This document shows, one piece after another, positions 16,620 through 27,308 of a stretch of 64,000 nt of DNA. Below the pieces are notes generated by a model. The model worked only from the letters and a program-made list of their open reading frames with translations, was not told the origin of the DNA and did not search any database. The stretch comes from QQUJ01 sp050287605 (GTDB lineage: Bacteria; Pseudomonadota; Gammaproteobacteria; QQUJ01). Each line of letters begins with the position of its first letter. Within the stretch, counting starts at the first letter, position 1. The stretch spans positions 4,039 to 68,038 of the forward strand of contig JBNKCG010000105.1 of NCBI GenBank assembly GCA_050287605.1. Reading direction: 5' to 3'. A program made the position numbers and the translations under genes.

Positions 16620-17614
16620 TCCAGTGTCCAACGCGGCTCGGCAGTGAACCACAACGGTTCGTGCTGGCCGGCGAGCAGGCGCTGGCATCCCGCGTAGGCG
16701 ATCATCGCGCCGTTGTCGGTGCAGAACTCCAGGCGCGGAAACGCCACCCGCGCGCCCTCCGTCTCGACCATCGCCGCCAACCCGGCGCGCAGCGCCCGAT
16801 TGGCGCCCACCCCTCCGGCCACCACCAAAGTACGCAGGCCGGTGGTACGCAGGGCGCGCCGGCACTTGATCACCAGCGTCTCCACCACGGCATCCTGGAA
16901 GGCACGCGCCACGTCGGCCCGGGTCTGGGCGTCGTCGGGGCTGCCCTGGATGGTGGTGAGGGCAAAGGTCTTGAGACCGCTGAAGCTGAAATCGAGGCCC
17001 GGACGCTGGGTCATAGGCCGCGGGAAGGTGAAGCGCTGCGGATCGCCCCGCTCGGCCAGCCGCGCCAAGGCGGGACCGCCGGGATACTCCAACCCCAGCA
17101 GCTTGGCCGTCTTGTCGAAGGCCTCGCCGACGGCATCGTCCAGGGTATCGCCCAACAGTCGGTAGCGTCCCACGCCCAACACCTCCACCAGTTGGGTATG
17201 GCCGCCCGACACCAGCAGAGCGACAAAGGGAAACTGCGGTGCGTCGGCCTCCAGCATAGGGGCCAGCAAATGCCCCTCCATGTGGTGCACCGCCACGGCC
17301 GGCACACCCCAGGTCCACGCCAGACTACGGCCGATGGCGGCGCCCACCAGCAGCGCCCCGATCAGACCGGGCCCCGCAGTGTAGGCAACGCCCTGCACCT
17401 GTTGCGCGGTAACGCCCGCGTCGGCAAAGACCTGCTTCAGTAGCGGCAGCGCCTTGCGCACATGGTCGCGGCTGGCCAATTCCGGCACCACGCCGCCGTA
17501 CTCGGCGTGCAGGGCGATCTGGCTGTGCAGCGCGTGGGCGAGGATGCCGCGCTCCGGGTCGTAGAGGGCGACTCCGGTCTCGTCGCAGGAGGTTTCGATA
17601 CCAAGGACTAGCAT
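16583..17614 (-). CDS. tsaD: tRNA N6-threonylcarbamoyladenosine synthase subunit TsaD
   Basis: TsaD, with TsaB and TsaE, adds threonylcarbamoyl to A37 of ANN-decoding tRNAs. The 343-aa protein starts MLVLGIETSCDETGVALYD and contains the metal-binding HHMEGHLLAP (His residues near 111-115), the ALLVSGGHTQL phosphate-binding motif and GGVGANRALR near the C-terminus. The ATG at 17614 gives the exact family N-terminus. It is divergent from rpsU, as in E. coli. The 3' end overlaps plsY by 37 nt, convergently. Confidence 0.96.
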   Translation of the reverse strand: MLVLGIETSCDETGVALYDPERGILAHALHSQIALHAEYGGVVPELASRDHVRKALPLLKQVFADAGVTAQQVQGVAYTAGPGLIGALLVGAAIGRSLAWTWGVPAVAVHHMEGHLLAPMLEADAPQFPFVALLVSGGHTQLVEVLGVGRYRLLGDTLDDAVGEAFDKTAKLLGLEYPGGPALARLAERGDPQRFTFPRPMTQRPGLDFSFSGLKTFALTTIQGSPDDAQTRADVARAFQDAVVETLVIKCRRALRTTGLRTLVVAGGVGANRALRAGLAAMVETEGARVAFPRLEFCTDNGAMIAYAGCQRLLAGQHEPLWFTAEPRWTLDQLVPPASSGGG

Positions 17615-17742
17615 GACAGCGCGATCAAACAGGACTCTTCGAGGCGGGTGACTGGACAGTGGCCAACCGGGGACAGTAGAATTCGCGGTTCTTTGCACCC
17701 TAACGGGTGCGTGGTGCCCACGAGATTAAGGTAATCATACGT

Positions 17743-17958
17743 ATGCCGAGTGTTCGCGTAAAAGAGAACGAGCCCTTCGACGTCGCCCTGCGCCGCTTCA
17801 AGCGCGCCTGCGAAAAGGCCGGTGTCCTGACCGAAGTGCGTCGCCGCGAGTTCTACGAAAAGCCCACCGAGATCCGCAAGCGCAAGGCCGCTGCCGCAGT
17901 GAAACGCCACCAGAAAAAGGTCTACAAAGAGGTGGCACGCCGCGAGCGTCTCTACTAG
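17743..17958 (+). CDS. rpsU: 30S ribosomal protein S21
   Basis: S21 is a small basic 30S protein needed for mRNA engagement. The 71-aa sequence begins MPSVRVKENEPFDVALRRF, has FKRACEKAG and ends RRERLY, the family length and pattern. The ATG at 17743 follows AAGGT; an earlier in-frame start would add an aberrant tail. A 6-bp hairpin (GCACCC and GGGTGC, 17695-17710) lies in the leader. It is the first gene of rpsU-yqeY-dnaG-rpoD, the macromolecular synthesis arrangement. Confidence 0.97.
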   Translation: MPSVRVKENEPFDVALRRFKRACEKAGVLTEVRRREFYEKPTEIRKRKAAAAVKRHQKKVYKEVARRERLY

Positions 17959-17974
17959 GCAGGCCTCTCGCGCC

Positions 17975-18427
17975 ATGAGCGAACCGCTCAAATCGCGCAT
18001 TCAGTCTGACATGAAAACCGCCCTCAAGGCCGGCGACAAGCGCCGCCTGGGGGCAATTCGCCTGTTGATGGCCGCCATCAAACAGCGCGAGGTGGACGAG
18101 CGCATCGAGCTCGACGATGCGGCCGTGCTGGCGGTCATCGACAAGATGGTCAAGCAGCGTCGCGACTCCATCGCCCAATACCAGGAGGCCGGGCGCCAGG
18201 AGCTGGCCGACCAGGAGCAGTACGAGATCGACGTGCTCGGCGACTACCTGCCCGCCGCCCTCAGCGAGGCCGAGATCACCGCCCTCATCGATGACGCCAT
18301 TGCCCAATCCGGCGCCGAATCCATGCGCGACATGGGCAAGGTGATGGGCATCCTCAAACCCCAAATCCAGGGTCGCGCCGACGTCGGCGCCGTCAGTGCC
18401 CAGGTCAAGGGCCGGCTGGCGGGCTGA
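17975..18427 (+). CDS. yqeY: GatB/YqeY domain protein
   Basis: This 150-aa protein is a YqeY-like protein, related to the tRNA-binding tail domain of the GatB amidotransferase subunit. It has the family features MKTALKAGDKRRLGAIRLL, a helical LDDAAVLAVIDKMVKQRRDSI segment and DMGKVMGILKPQIQGRADVG at the end. Function is not established; a role in tRNA-dependent amidation is only inferred from homology. It starts 16 nt after rpsU and is followed by a strong terminator before dnaG. Confidence 0.92.
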   Translation: MSEPLKSRIQSDMKTALKAGDKRRLGAIRLLMAAIKQREVDERIELDDAAVLAVIDKMVKQRRDSIAQYQEAGRQELADQEQYEIDVLGDYLPAALSEAEITALIDDAIAQSGAESMRDMGKVMGILKPQIQGRADVGAVSAQVKGRLAG

Positions 18428-18448
18428 CGATTCCGCGACCCGCCATCG

Positions 18449-18476
18449 AAACCGCCGCTCATCAGGCGGTTTTTTT
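18449..18476 (+). terminator. Rho-independent terminator between yqeY and dnaG
   Basis: An 8-bp stem (AAACCGCC and GGCGGTTT, 8-nt loop) runs directly into a further four T residues. This intrinsic terminator lies 21 nt after the yqeY stop and can set different levels for rpsU-yqeY and dnaG-rpoD. Confidence 0.88.
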
Positions 18477-18530
18477 GTCTTGGCCGCCGGCGCCGTTTAA
18501 GCGCCCACCCCCTTGCCGTACCATTGCCCC

Positions 18531-20360
18531 ATGGCCGGTCTGATCCCCAAATCTTTCATTCACGAGCTGTTGCAGCGCGTCGACATCATTGACGTCATCG
18601 ACGCCCGCGTACCATTGAAGAAGGCCGGCCGCGACCACAAAGCCTGCTGCCCTTTCCACCAGGAGAAGACCCCGTCGTTCACGGTCAGTGCCGACAAGCA
18701 GTTCTATCACTGCTTCGGCTGTGGCGCCCACGGCAACGCCCTCGACTTCCTGATGGAATTCGACCGTCTCGGCTTCGTCGAGGCGGTGGAGGATCTCGCC
18801 CAAAGCGTCGGGCTTCCCGTTCCCCGCGACGAGACGGCAGGCGCCCCGACACCGGCGAACCACGGTCTGTACGAGGTGCTGGAGCAAGCAGCGGCCCACT
18901 ACCGCCGCGCGCTGCGCGAACACCCGGCCGCCCCCGGCGCGGTGGACTATCTCAAGGGACGGGGCGTGACCGGCGAAATCGCCGCGCGCTTCGAGATGGG
19001 ATTCGCCGCCCCCGGATGGGACAACCTGCTGACCCACCTCGGCAACACGCCCGCCCGTCGCGACGCGCTCTTCGAACTGGGACTTGCGGCCCGCAACGAC
19101 CAGGGGCGCGAATACGACCGCTTCCGCAACCGCATCATGTTCCCCATCCGCGACCGGCGCGGCCGCATCGTCGGATTCGGCGGCCGCGCCATGGGCGACG
19201 ACGGCCCCAAGTACATGAACTCCCCCGAAAGCCCGGTGTTTCACAAAGGCCGTGAACTGTACGGACTGTACGAAGCGTTGCAGCGCCACGCCCGCCCAGC
19301 CCACCTGTTGGTGGTCGAGGGCTACATGGACGTGGTGGCGCTGGCCCAGCACGGCGTTGAAGGCGCGGTGGCCACCCTGGGCACCGCCACCACGCGCGAC
19401 CACCTCGACGCCCTCTACCGCTGCACCGGCGACCTGATCTTCTGTTTCGACGGGGACCGCGCCGGTCGCCAGGCGGCGTGGCGCGCGCTGGAAAACACCC
19501 TGCCCGCCCTGCGCGACGGCCGTCAGGCGCGCTTCCTGTTCCTCCCCGAGGGCGAGGACCCGGACAGCCTGGTGCGCCAGATCGGACGCGACGGCTTCGA
19601 GCAACGCCTCGCTGAGGCACTGCCTCTTTCGGAATTCCTGTTCCAGAGCCTCAAAGAGCGCGCCGCCACCACCAGCGCCGAAGGCCGGGCCCGCTTCGTG
19701 GAGGCGGCACGCCCGCTGTTGAACAGCGTGGCGCCGGGCGCCTTGCGGCTGCTGCTCATCGACCAAGCCGCACGCCTCGCCGGTATGCGCACCGAGCAGA
19801 TCACCGGACTGCTGGAGCACCCCGACACACCAGCGGAACTGCCGATGGCACCGCGTCGCCCGGGCCGCGTCGCGCCGTCCCCGGTGCGGACCGCGATCGG
19901 CGCCTTGCTGCACCAGCCGCAACTGGCGCAGCGCATCGGCACACCCCAGCGCTGGATTGCCCTACCCCTGCCCGGGGTGAAATTACTGGCCGATCTGCTT
20001 GAATTGTTGAGGATTAATCCACATATGAGCACAGGTGGCATCCTGGAGAACTGGCGCGCAACCCCGGAGGGGGCGCATCTCGCCAAACTGGCCGGCATCG
20101 ACCCCGCACTGGATGAGCAGGCCCTGGAACGTGAGTTTCTCGACGCCTTGGAACGATTGAACGAAAAGGCCGACCGCCAGTCGGACGTGACGGCGGTGTT
20201 CAGCCCCTCGGAGCTCAGCGACTCACGCAAGCAGGAGGTGCGTCGCAAACACCGCATTCGCGCACTGAAGGACAAGCAGCGGGCACGGTCCATATCGGAT
20301 GAAGAACTTGAGGAACTGCATAAACTGCTGGCCGAAACCGCCGATAACACCCCCAGCTGA
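18531..20360 (+). CDS. dnaG: DNA primase
   Basis: DnaG makes RNA primers at the replication fork. The 609-aa protein has the CHC2 zinc finger (CCPFHQEKTPSF, then FYHCFGCGAHG, residues about 39-65), the RNA-polymerase core with FPIRDRRGRIVGFGGRA, the TOPRIM motifs VVEGYMDVVAL and FCFDGDRAGRQAA, and a C-terminal helicase-interacting domain. ATG at 18531 (MAGLIPKSFIHELL) is the family start. It sits between yqeY and rpoD. Confidence 0.97.
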   Translation: MAGLIPKSFIHELLQRVDIIDVIDARVPLKKAGRDHKACCPFHQEKTPSFTVSADKQFYHCFGCGAHGNALDFLMEFDRLGFVEAVEDLAQSVGLPVPRDETAGAPTPANHGLYEVLEQAAAHYRRALREHPAAPGAVDYLKGRGVTGEIAARFEMGFAAPGWDNLLTHLGNTPARRDALFELGLAARNDQGREYDRFRNRIMFPIRDRRGRIVGFGGRAMGDDGPKYMNSPESPVFHKGRELYGLYEALQRHARPAHLLVVEGYMDVVALAQHGVEGAVATLGTATTRDHLDALYRCTGDLIFCFDGDRAGRQAAWRALENTLPALRDGRQARFLFLPEGEDPDSLVRQIGRDGFEQRLAEALPLSEFLFQSLKERAATTSAEGRARFVEAARPLLNSVAPGALRLLLIDQAARLAGMRTEQITGLLEHPDTPAELPMAPRRPGRVAPSPVRTAIGALLHQPQLAQRIGTPQRWIALPLPGVKLLADLLELLRINPHMSTGGILENWRATPEGAHLAKLAGIDPALDEQALEREFLDALERLNEKADRQSDVTAVFSPSELSDSRKQEVRRKHRIRALKDKQRARSISDEELEELHKLLAETADNTPS

Positions 20361-20461
20361 CTCCATGAAACTAATGCGAACTGGACCGGATATCAGGCAA
20401 TTTGGTATCCTGTCAAATTCGTTTCGTTCAACGTATTCCGCACGCCGGTACTGAGCCCCGC

Positions 20462-22333
<1,872 letters not shown>

Positions 22334-22375
22334 AGCGAGCGGTACCCGACCTCACATCCGGTTTTGTACACCGTT

Positions 22376-22452
<77 letters not shown>

Positions 22453-22956
22453 CTCCCTCACTGACGTTCGGTCCCGTTGGACCGCGCCGGACTATCCCGG
22501 CCTGCGCTGCGCTTGGCGTTCGCCGAGCTGCGAAGGTCCACCGGACCTTCGGTCTCGCCTCACCCTGGCGGACCAACCACCCCCTCGCTTCGCTCCCTCA
22601 CGGCAAACTTCGCATAACACCAAGCACGCAGCATTCGCTGTTTTAAACGCGACGGCGCGAGGCATGAAGTGCAATGTGAGTCCCAACGCGCGCTCAGGAG
22701 CGCGTTTATCCCGCTCAACCCACCATGAACAGTCAACCCGGCTCAACCGCTTGCACATCCACCGGAATCCAAATTTCACCGAAGATTCTTGTAAATTATT
22801 CTAAATCAATAATTTAAAGAAGAACGCGAACGTCATTGACTTTTCCGCACAAGACCCGCTTCAATATTCTAATATTATATGAGTATTAAAGACGCGCGGG
22901 GATTCGAATCCGGGCGAGGAGCCGGAAACAAAAGCAAGACATCGGAGGAGGAGCGC
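22453..22956. other. Intergenic region after the tRNA, base composition shift
   Basis: I see no convincing gene here. The first 170 bases are GC-rich with small inverted repeats: CGGTCC-N4-GGACCG (22469-22484) and GAAGGTCC-N3-GGACCTTC (22532-22550). A 17-base stretch near 22563 resembles the tRNA 3' end (CCTGGCGGGCCCACCAC against CCTGGCGGACCAACCAC), 126 nt downstream. A hairpin AACGCGC-N8-GCGCGTT (22685-22706) followed by TTTAT may terminate transcription. From about 22770 the DNA turns AT-rich and carries the putative promoter and operator of the regulator gene. Confidence 0.6.
22793..22815. promoter_or_regulatory. AT-rich perfect inverted repeat, candidate operator
   Basis: AAATTATT, seven bases, AATAATTT: a perfect 8-bp inverted repeat in the AT-rich stretch in front of the FadR-type regulator gene. 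A TTGACT -35-like hexamer follows at about 22835. The position suits an operator for the regulator or for another transcription factor; no known consensus was recognised. A second palindrome, GGATTCGAATCC, lies at 22900-22911. Confidence 0.45.
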
Positions 22957-23745
22957 GTGTTTCGGGAAACCGCAAACAGCAGGACGTTCTCACGTCGCAG
23001 CATCCACGGTCAGGTTGCCCACGAACTGGGCTTGCGCATCGTAAGTGGTGTTTTCCCCCCCGACAGCACCCTTCCCAATGAAGAGATTTTCAGTGCCGAG
23101 CTGAAAGTGAGCCGCACCGTTTATCGCGAAGCAGTGAAGGTGCTGGCCGCCAAAGGCTTGGTCGAACCGCGACCGAAAACGGGGACACGGATCCGTCCGC
23201 GCAAGGAGTGGAACATGTTGGATCCGGATGTGTTGGCGTGGTGTTTCGATGCCGGCCCATCCACGAGCCACGCCCGTTCTCTGTTCGAGATGCGCCACAT
23301 CATCGAACCCGCCGCCGCCGCGATGGCGGCCGAGCGCGCGAACGAGGAGCAGACTTCGCGCATTGAACGCGCGCTGGAAACCATGAGAGCCGCCGCGCCC
23401 AACACCGATGACAGCGTCCGGGCCGATCTCGAGTTTCATCAATCCATCATCGAAGCCAGCGGCAATGACCTGCTGACATCGCTGGGCTACGTGATCGAAT
23501 CCGCTTTAGCGCAGAGCTTCGAACTATCGACCCGCTCGCCAGGGGCACGCGTGAACTCCATTCCGCTGCACGAAAACGTGCTCAAGGCCATCCGCAAACA
23601 CGACCCCGACGCTGCCCGCGCGGCCACGAATACGCTGCTGGAGAGCGCTTGGAACGACATCAAGGGCGTCATCGCCCGACTATCCGACAACCGCAACTCA
23701 GCGGACGCCGCAGAATCGGCAGCGTCAAAAAGGGGCGACAAATGA
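22957..23745 (+). CDS. FadR-type GntR-family transcriptional regulator
   Basis: The protein has an N-terminal winged helix (SIHGQVAHELGLRIVSGVFPP, then ELKVSRTVYREAVKVLAAKGLV) and a C-terminal FCD ligand-binding domain with RHIIEPAAAAMAA, the metal-site segment DLEFHQSIIEA and LHENVLKAI. It probably senses a sugar acid and represses the cassette that follows, with which it overlaps by 4 nt (ATGA). The start is chosen at a GTG (22957, 262 aa) because GGAGG precedes it at eight bases; an upstream ATG at 22879 (288 aa) has no ribosome site and adds a low-complexity tail, but is possible. Confidence 0.85.
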   Translation: MFRETANSRTFSRRSIHGQVAHELGLRIVSGVFPPDSTLPNEEIFSAELKVSRTVYREAVKVLAAKGLVEPRPKTGTRIRPRKEWNMLDPDVLAWCFDAGPSTSHARSLFEMRHIIEPAAAAMAAERANEEQTSRIERALETMRAAAPNTDDSVRADLEFHQSIIEASGNDLLTSLGYVIESALAQSFELSTRSPGARVNSIPLHENVLKAIRKHDPDAARAATNTLLESAWNDIKGVIARLSDNRNSADAAESAASKRGDK

Positions 23746-25481
23746 CCGATACCAAAAAGGGAAAGCGGGAACTGCGCTCACGCCAGTGGTATGGCGGGAC
23801 GAGCAAAGATGCCTTCATGCATCGCAGTTGGATCAAGAACCAGGGCCACCCTGACCACATGTTCGACGGTCGCCCGGTGATCGGCATTTGCAATACCTGG
23901 GCCGATACCAACCCCTGCAACGCACACCTGAAAGACCTGGCCGAATACGTCAAACGCGGCGTTTACGAAGCGGGCGGCTTCCCGCTGGAGTTTCCGGCCA
24001 TGAGCCTGGGTGAAACGACGCTGCGCCCCACAGCCATGCTCTACCGCAATTTGGCGGCCATGGAGGTGGAAGAGAGCATCCGCGCCAATCCTCTGGACGG
24101 CGTGGTGCTGATGGTGGGCTGCGACAAGACCACGCCGGCGCTGATGATGGGCGCGGCAAGCTGCGACCTGCCGACGATCACCCTCTCCGGCGGACCCATG
24201 CTCAATGGCAAGTACAAGGGCCAGGACATCGGCTCGGGCACTGCCGTGTGGCAGTACTCCGAAGCGGTGAAAGCCGGCGAACTGACGCTGCAAGACTTTA
24301 TGGCGGCGGAGAGCGGCATGTCCCGGAGCCCGGGCCACTGCATGACCATGGGCACGGCATCCACCATGGCCTCCATGGTCGAGGCGCTGGGCATGGGAAT
24401 GCCGGAAAACGCTGCCTTTCCTGCCGTCGATTCGCGGCGGCGACGTATGGCGCACATGGTCGGCATGCGCATTGTCGAGATGGTCAAGGAAGATCTGACA
24501 ATGTCCAAAATACTTACACGGGATGCGTTTCAGAATGCCATCCGCGCCAACGGCGCCATCGGCGGGTCGACCAACGCGGTGGTGCACCTTCTGGCTATCG
24601 CTGGACGCCTGGGCGTCGAGCTGTCTCTGGACGACTGGGACGCGTGGGGTCGGAACGTACCGACGATTGTCGACCTGATGCCGTCGGGCCGATTCCTCAT
24701 GGAAGATTTCTGCTATGCCGGTGGCCTGCCGGTGGTGATGAAGACCTTGGCCGACTTGGACCTGCTCAACAAAGACGCCATGACCGTCAATGGCCAAACC
24801 GTGTGGGACAACGTCAAGAACGCGGAGAACTTCAACACCGAGGTGATCCGCACACCCGACAACGCCTTGGTGAATAGCGGCGGCATTGCCGTGCTGCGCG
24901 GGAATCTGGCGCCCAATGGAACCATCATCAAACCTTCCGCCGCGACACCCGAACTGATGCAGCACAGAGGGCGCGCCGTGGTCTTTGAGGACATCGAGGA
25001 CTACCACACCCAGATCGAAGACCCCGACCTGGACATCGACGAAACCTGCGTCATGGTACTCAAGGGATGCGGACCGAAGGGCTATCCCGGCATGGCCGAG
25101 GTGGGCAACATGGGCCTTCCCCCCAAGGTTCTGGCGAAAGGCATCAAAGACATGGTGCGCATTTCCGATGCGCGCATGAGCGGCACCGCCTACGGGACCG
25201 TGTTGCTGCATACGTCCCCGGAAGCCTCCGCCGGAGGACCGCTGGCCGTGGTGCGAAACGGCGACATGATCGAGGTCGACGTGGAGAACCGCCGTATCCA
25301 TCTGGATATCCCCGACGCGGAATTGGCGCGACGCCTGGCCGACTGGGCGCCGCCGGAACCGCCCATGCAGGGCGGCTACTACAAGCTCTATTTCGACACC
25401 GTCCTGCAAGCCGACCAAGGCGCCGACCTGGACTTTCTAGTGGGTTGCCGCGGGCATATCGTGAAACGGGATTCGCACTAA
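23742..25481 (+). CDS. IlvD/Edd-family sugar-acid dehydratase, L-arabinonate type
   Basis: This 579-aa enzyme belongs to the IlvD/Edd family and resembles [2Fe-2S] L-arabinonate dehydratases more than dihydroxyacid or phosphogluconate dehydratases: the start LRSRQWYGGTSKDAFMHRSW, PVIGICNTWADTNPC, VGCDKTTPALMMGAASCDLP and GCGPKGYPGMAEVGNMGLPP are characteristic. Cysteines at 59, 127 and 200 match the cluster-ligand positions I recall for the Rhizobium enzyme, and its length is the same. It should convert an aldonic acid (probably a pentonate such as L-arabinonate or D-xylonate) to the 2-keto-3-deoxy acid. Its ATG overlaps the regulator stop. Confidence 0.88.
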   Translation: MTDTKKGKRELRSRQWYGGTSKDAFMHRSWIKNQGHPDHMFDGRPVIGICNTWADTNPCNAHLKDLAEYVKRGVYEAGGFPLEFPAMSLGETTLRPTAMLYRNLAAMEVEESIRANPLDGVVLMVGCDKTTPALMMGAASCDLPTITLSGGPMLNGKYKGQDIGSGTAVWQYSEAVKAGELTLQDFMAAESGMSRSPGHCMTMGTASTMASMVEALGMGMPENAAFPAVDSRRRRMAHMVGMRIVEMVKEDLTMSKILTRDAFQNAIRANGAIGGSTNAVVHLLAIAGRLGVELSLDDWDAWGRNVPTIVDLMPSGRFLMEDFCYAGGLPVVMKTLADLDLLNKDAMTVNGQTVWDNVKNAENFNTEVIRTPDNALVNSGGIAVLRGNLAPNGTIIKPSAATPELMQHRGRAVVFEDIEDYHTQIEDPDLDIDETCVMVLKGCGPKGYPGMAEVGNMGLPPKVLAKGIKDMVRISDARMSGTAYGTVLLHTSPEASAGGPLAVVRNGDMIEVDVENRRIHLDIPDAELARRLADWAPPEPPMQGGYYKLYFDTVLQADQGADLDFLVGCRGHIVKRDSH

Positions 25482-25616
25482 AGGAGCAAAGCTATCCGCT
25501 CGCCAGCGCCATGAGTTCTTGGCGCGCGTCATAGAATCAGAAATGAAACGCCTCAGGTCCGCAAGAGACCGCGGGTTCTCAAACGACGCAACAGAAGACG
25601 AAGGTGGAGTCCGACG

Positions 25617-25856
25617 TTGAAGAAACAGATGCTGGTTACAATCGCGCTGACCGCCGCATTATCTGCCTGCGTCGCCCAAGCCGACACCGCAAGCAAGCGC
25701 ATCGCGCTTTCCAACAACTACGCCGGAAATTCGTGGCGCCAAGCCGTATTGAAGTCCTGGAACAAAGTCACCGGCGCCGCCGTCAAAGGTGGCGTTGTCG
25801 CCGTCGAACCGACGGAAGAGAAGGTTCTGCACTCCTCGTTCGAGGAGAGCGCCTAA
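25617..25856 (+). pseudogene. Remnant of sugar ABC substrate-binding protein fused to a foreign C-terminus
   Basis: A TTG at 25617, behind a good GGTGGAG ribosome site, opens 79 codons. The N-terminus is a signal peptide (KKQMLVTIALTAALSACVAQA) followed by RIALSNNYAGNSWRQAVLKS, the beginning of a sugar ABC periplasmic binding protein, normally over 300 aa. After about residue 55 the sequence changes to EPTEEKVLHSSFEES, which looks like the C-terminal tail of a sugar ABC ATPase. The simplest reading is an internal deletion of roughly 2 kb that removed most of the binding protein and of the ATPase gene. It cannot bind sugar. Confidence 0.75.
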
Positions 25857-25859
25857 GCA

Positions 25860-26367
25860 TGTTGCACCACCTGTCGTCCCCCAAAATCCTGCGCAGCGCC
25901 CTGCCTGCTGCGTCGCTTCTGGTATTGCTGGCGGCAATTTTTCCATACAACCCCGCGCCATGAGCTACTTCGATCTCACCCTGAAGCTCCAATACGCGGT
26001 ACCCATCGCGCTGGCCACCAGCGCGCAGATGTTCATCAACACCGTCAACGACCTGGACCTCTCCATCGGCCCGTTCGTCGGTCTGACGGCATGCATCGGC
26101 GCGACGGTTATCGCCTGGGTGGTTCACGTAACACTGATGCGTTCCAGCTACGGCGTGGTGCTGCGCGGCGCGGGTGGCAACCCCAAGGCCATTGGCCGCG
26201 CCGAGTGGTCGCTGATGAAGACCAAGACGATCATGTTCGCCTCTGCCGGATTCTTCGGGGTGCTGTCCGGGTTTTCGTTGATCGGACTCACGTCCGCCGC
26301 CAACGCACACACTGCCGACCGCTACACGCTTTACTCCATCGCGGGCGGCGACAAACCGCAACGTTGA
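25860..26367 (+). pseudogene. Frameshifted and deleted sugar ABC permease remnant
   Basis: An ATG at 25860 begins a permease N-terminus (LRSALPAASLLVLLAAIF) but hits a TGA at 25960-25962. The continuation NPRAMSYFDLTLKLQYAVPI lies one frame over, so a single-base frameshift falls around 25945-25955. The second frame carries AQMFINTVNDLDLSIGPFVG, the membrane core of RbsC-type permeases, then jumps at about 26120 to RSSYGVVLRGAGGNPKAIGRA, which is normally about 100 residues further on. It ends SIAGGDKPQR, again short of the normal C-terminus. At least one frameshift and one, probably two, deletions make it non-functional. Confidence 0.78.
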
Positions 26368-26378
26368 AGGAGGAAACG

Positions 26379-27296
26379 ATGGCTCTGGTTGGCGATTCCT
26401 ACGAATACTATGACAAGCGGTTCTACGACCTGACGGTACCCATCGCCGCAGTCGAGGAGCTGTTCGACGGCTGTCGCTGGGCCGAAGGCCCGGTGTGGTT
26501 CAACGAGCACTCCACGCTGGTGTGGAGCGACATCCCCAACCGCCGCCTGTTGCGCTGGATCGAAGGCGAGGGCGTTTCGGTGTTTCGCGCAGAATCCAAC
26601 TACGCCAACGGCAACACCCGCGACCGGCAAGGCCGTCTGGTATCGTGCGAACATGGCGGGCGCCGCGTCACGCGGACCGAACCCGACGGCACCATCACCG
26701 TGATCGCCGACGACTACGGCGGCAAACCGCTCAATTCACCCAACGACGTCATCGTCAAATCCGACGGCACCGTGTGGTTCAGCGATCCCAACTACGGAAT
26801 CATGTCGGATTACGAAGGCCACAAGGCGGACATGGAACAGGATGGCTGCCACGTCTATTGCTGCAATCCCGCAACCGGCGAGATCAAAATCGTGGCCAGC
26901 GACTTCGTGAAACCCAACGGCCTGGCCTTTTCCGAAGATGAAGCGATCCTCTACGTTGCCGACAGCGGACGTAGCCACGACCCGGACGGCCCGCACCATA
27001 TCCGCGCGTTCGATGTCGCAGGCGACAACACGCTCTCCGGTTCCCGCGTCTTCTGCGAAATCGACCCCGGCATCCCGGACGGCTTTCGCGTCGACATCCA
27101 CGGCAACGTGTGGAGCAGTTGCGGCAACGGCGTGATCTGTTTGGCGAAAGACGGCACCGCGCTGGGCAAGATCAGGATTCCGAAAATGGTGTCGAACCTC
27201 ACCTTCGGCGGCCCCAAGCGCAACCGCTTGTTCATCACCGCAACCAACTCCGTTTACGCGGTTTACGTAGCCACCACCGGCGCGCAGACCCCTTAG
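26379..27296 (+). CDS. SMP-30/gluconolactonase-family sugar lactonase
   Basis: This 305-aa protein belongs to the SMP-30/regucalcin beta-propeller lactonases, which open sugar 1,4-lactones to aldonic acids. Metal ligands are visible in WAEGPVW (Glu near residue 33), NSPNDVIV (Asn near 121) and YVADSGRSHD (Asp near 193). No signal peptide is seen, so it is cytoplasmic. In the cassette it would supply the substrate of the IlvD/Edd dehydratase. The ATG at 26379 follows AAGGAGG and is 11 nt after the permease remnant. The exact lactone is unknown. Confidence 0.88.
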   Translation: MALVGDSYEYYDKRFYDLTVPIAAVEELFDGCRWAEGPVWFNEHSTLVWSDIPNRRLLRWIEGEGVSVFRAESNYANGNTRDRQGRLVSCEHGGRRVTRTEPDGTITVIADDYGGKPLNSPNDVIVKSDGTVWFSDPNYGIMSDYEGHKADMEQDGCHVYCCNPATGEIKIVASDFVKPNGLAFSEDEAILYVADSGRSHDPDGPHHIRAFDVAGDNTLSGSRVFCEIDPGIPDGFRVDIHGNVWSSCGNGVICLAKDGTALGKIRIPKMVSNLTFGGPKRNRLFITATNSVYAVYVATTGAQTP

Positions 27297-27308
27297 GGCA
27301 AGACGACC

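Noticed and set aside
22500..22760. Short open frames in the region after the tRNA
   Set aside because: No ribosome sites, odd composition and no recognisable pattern; they overlap inverted repeats.
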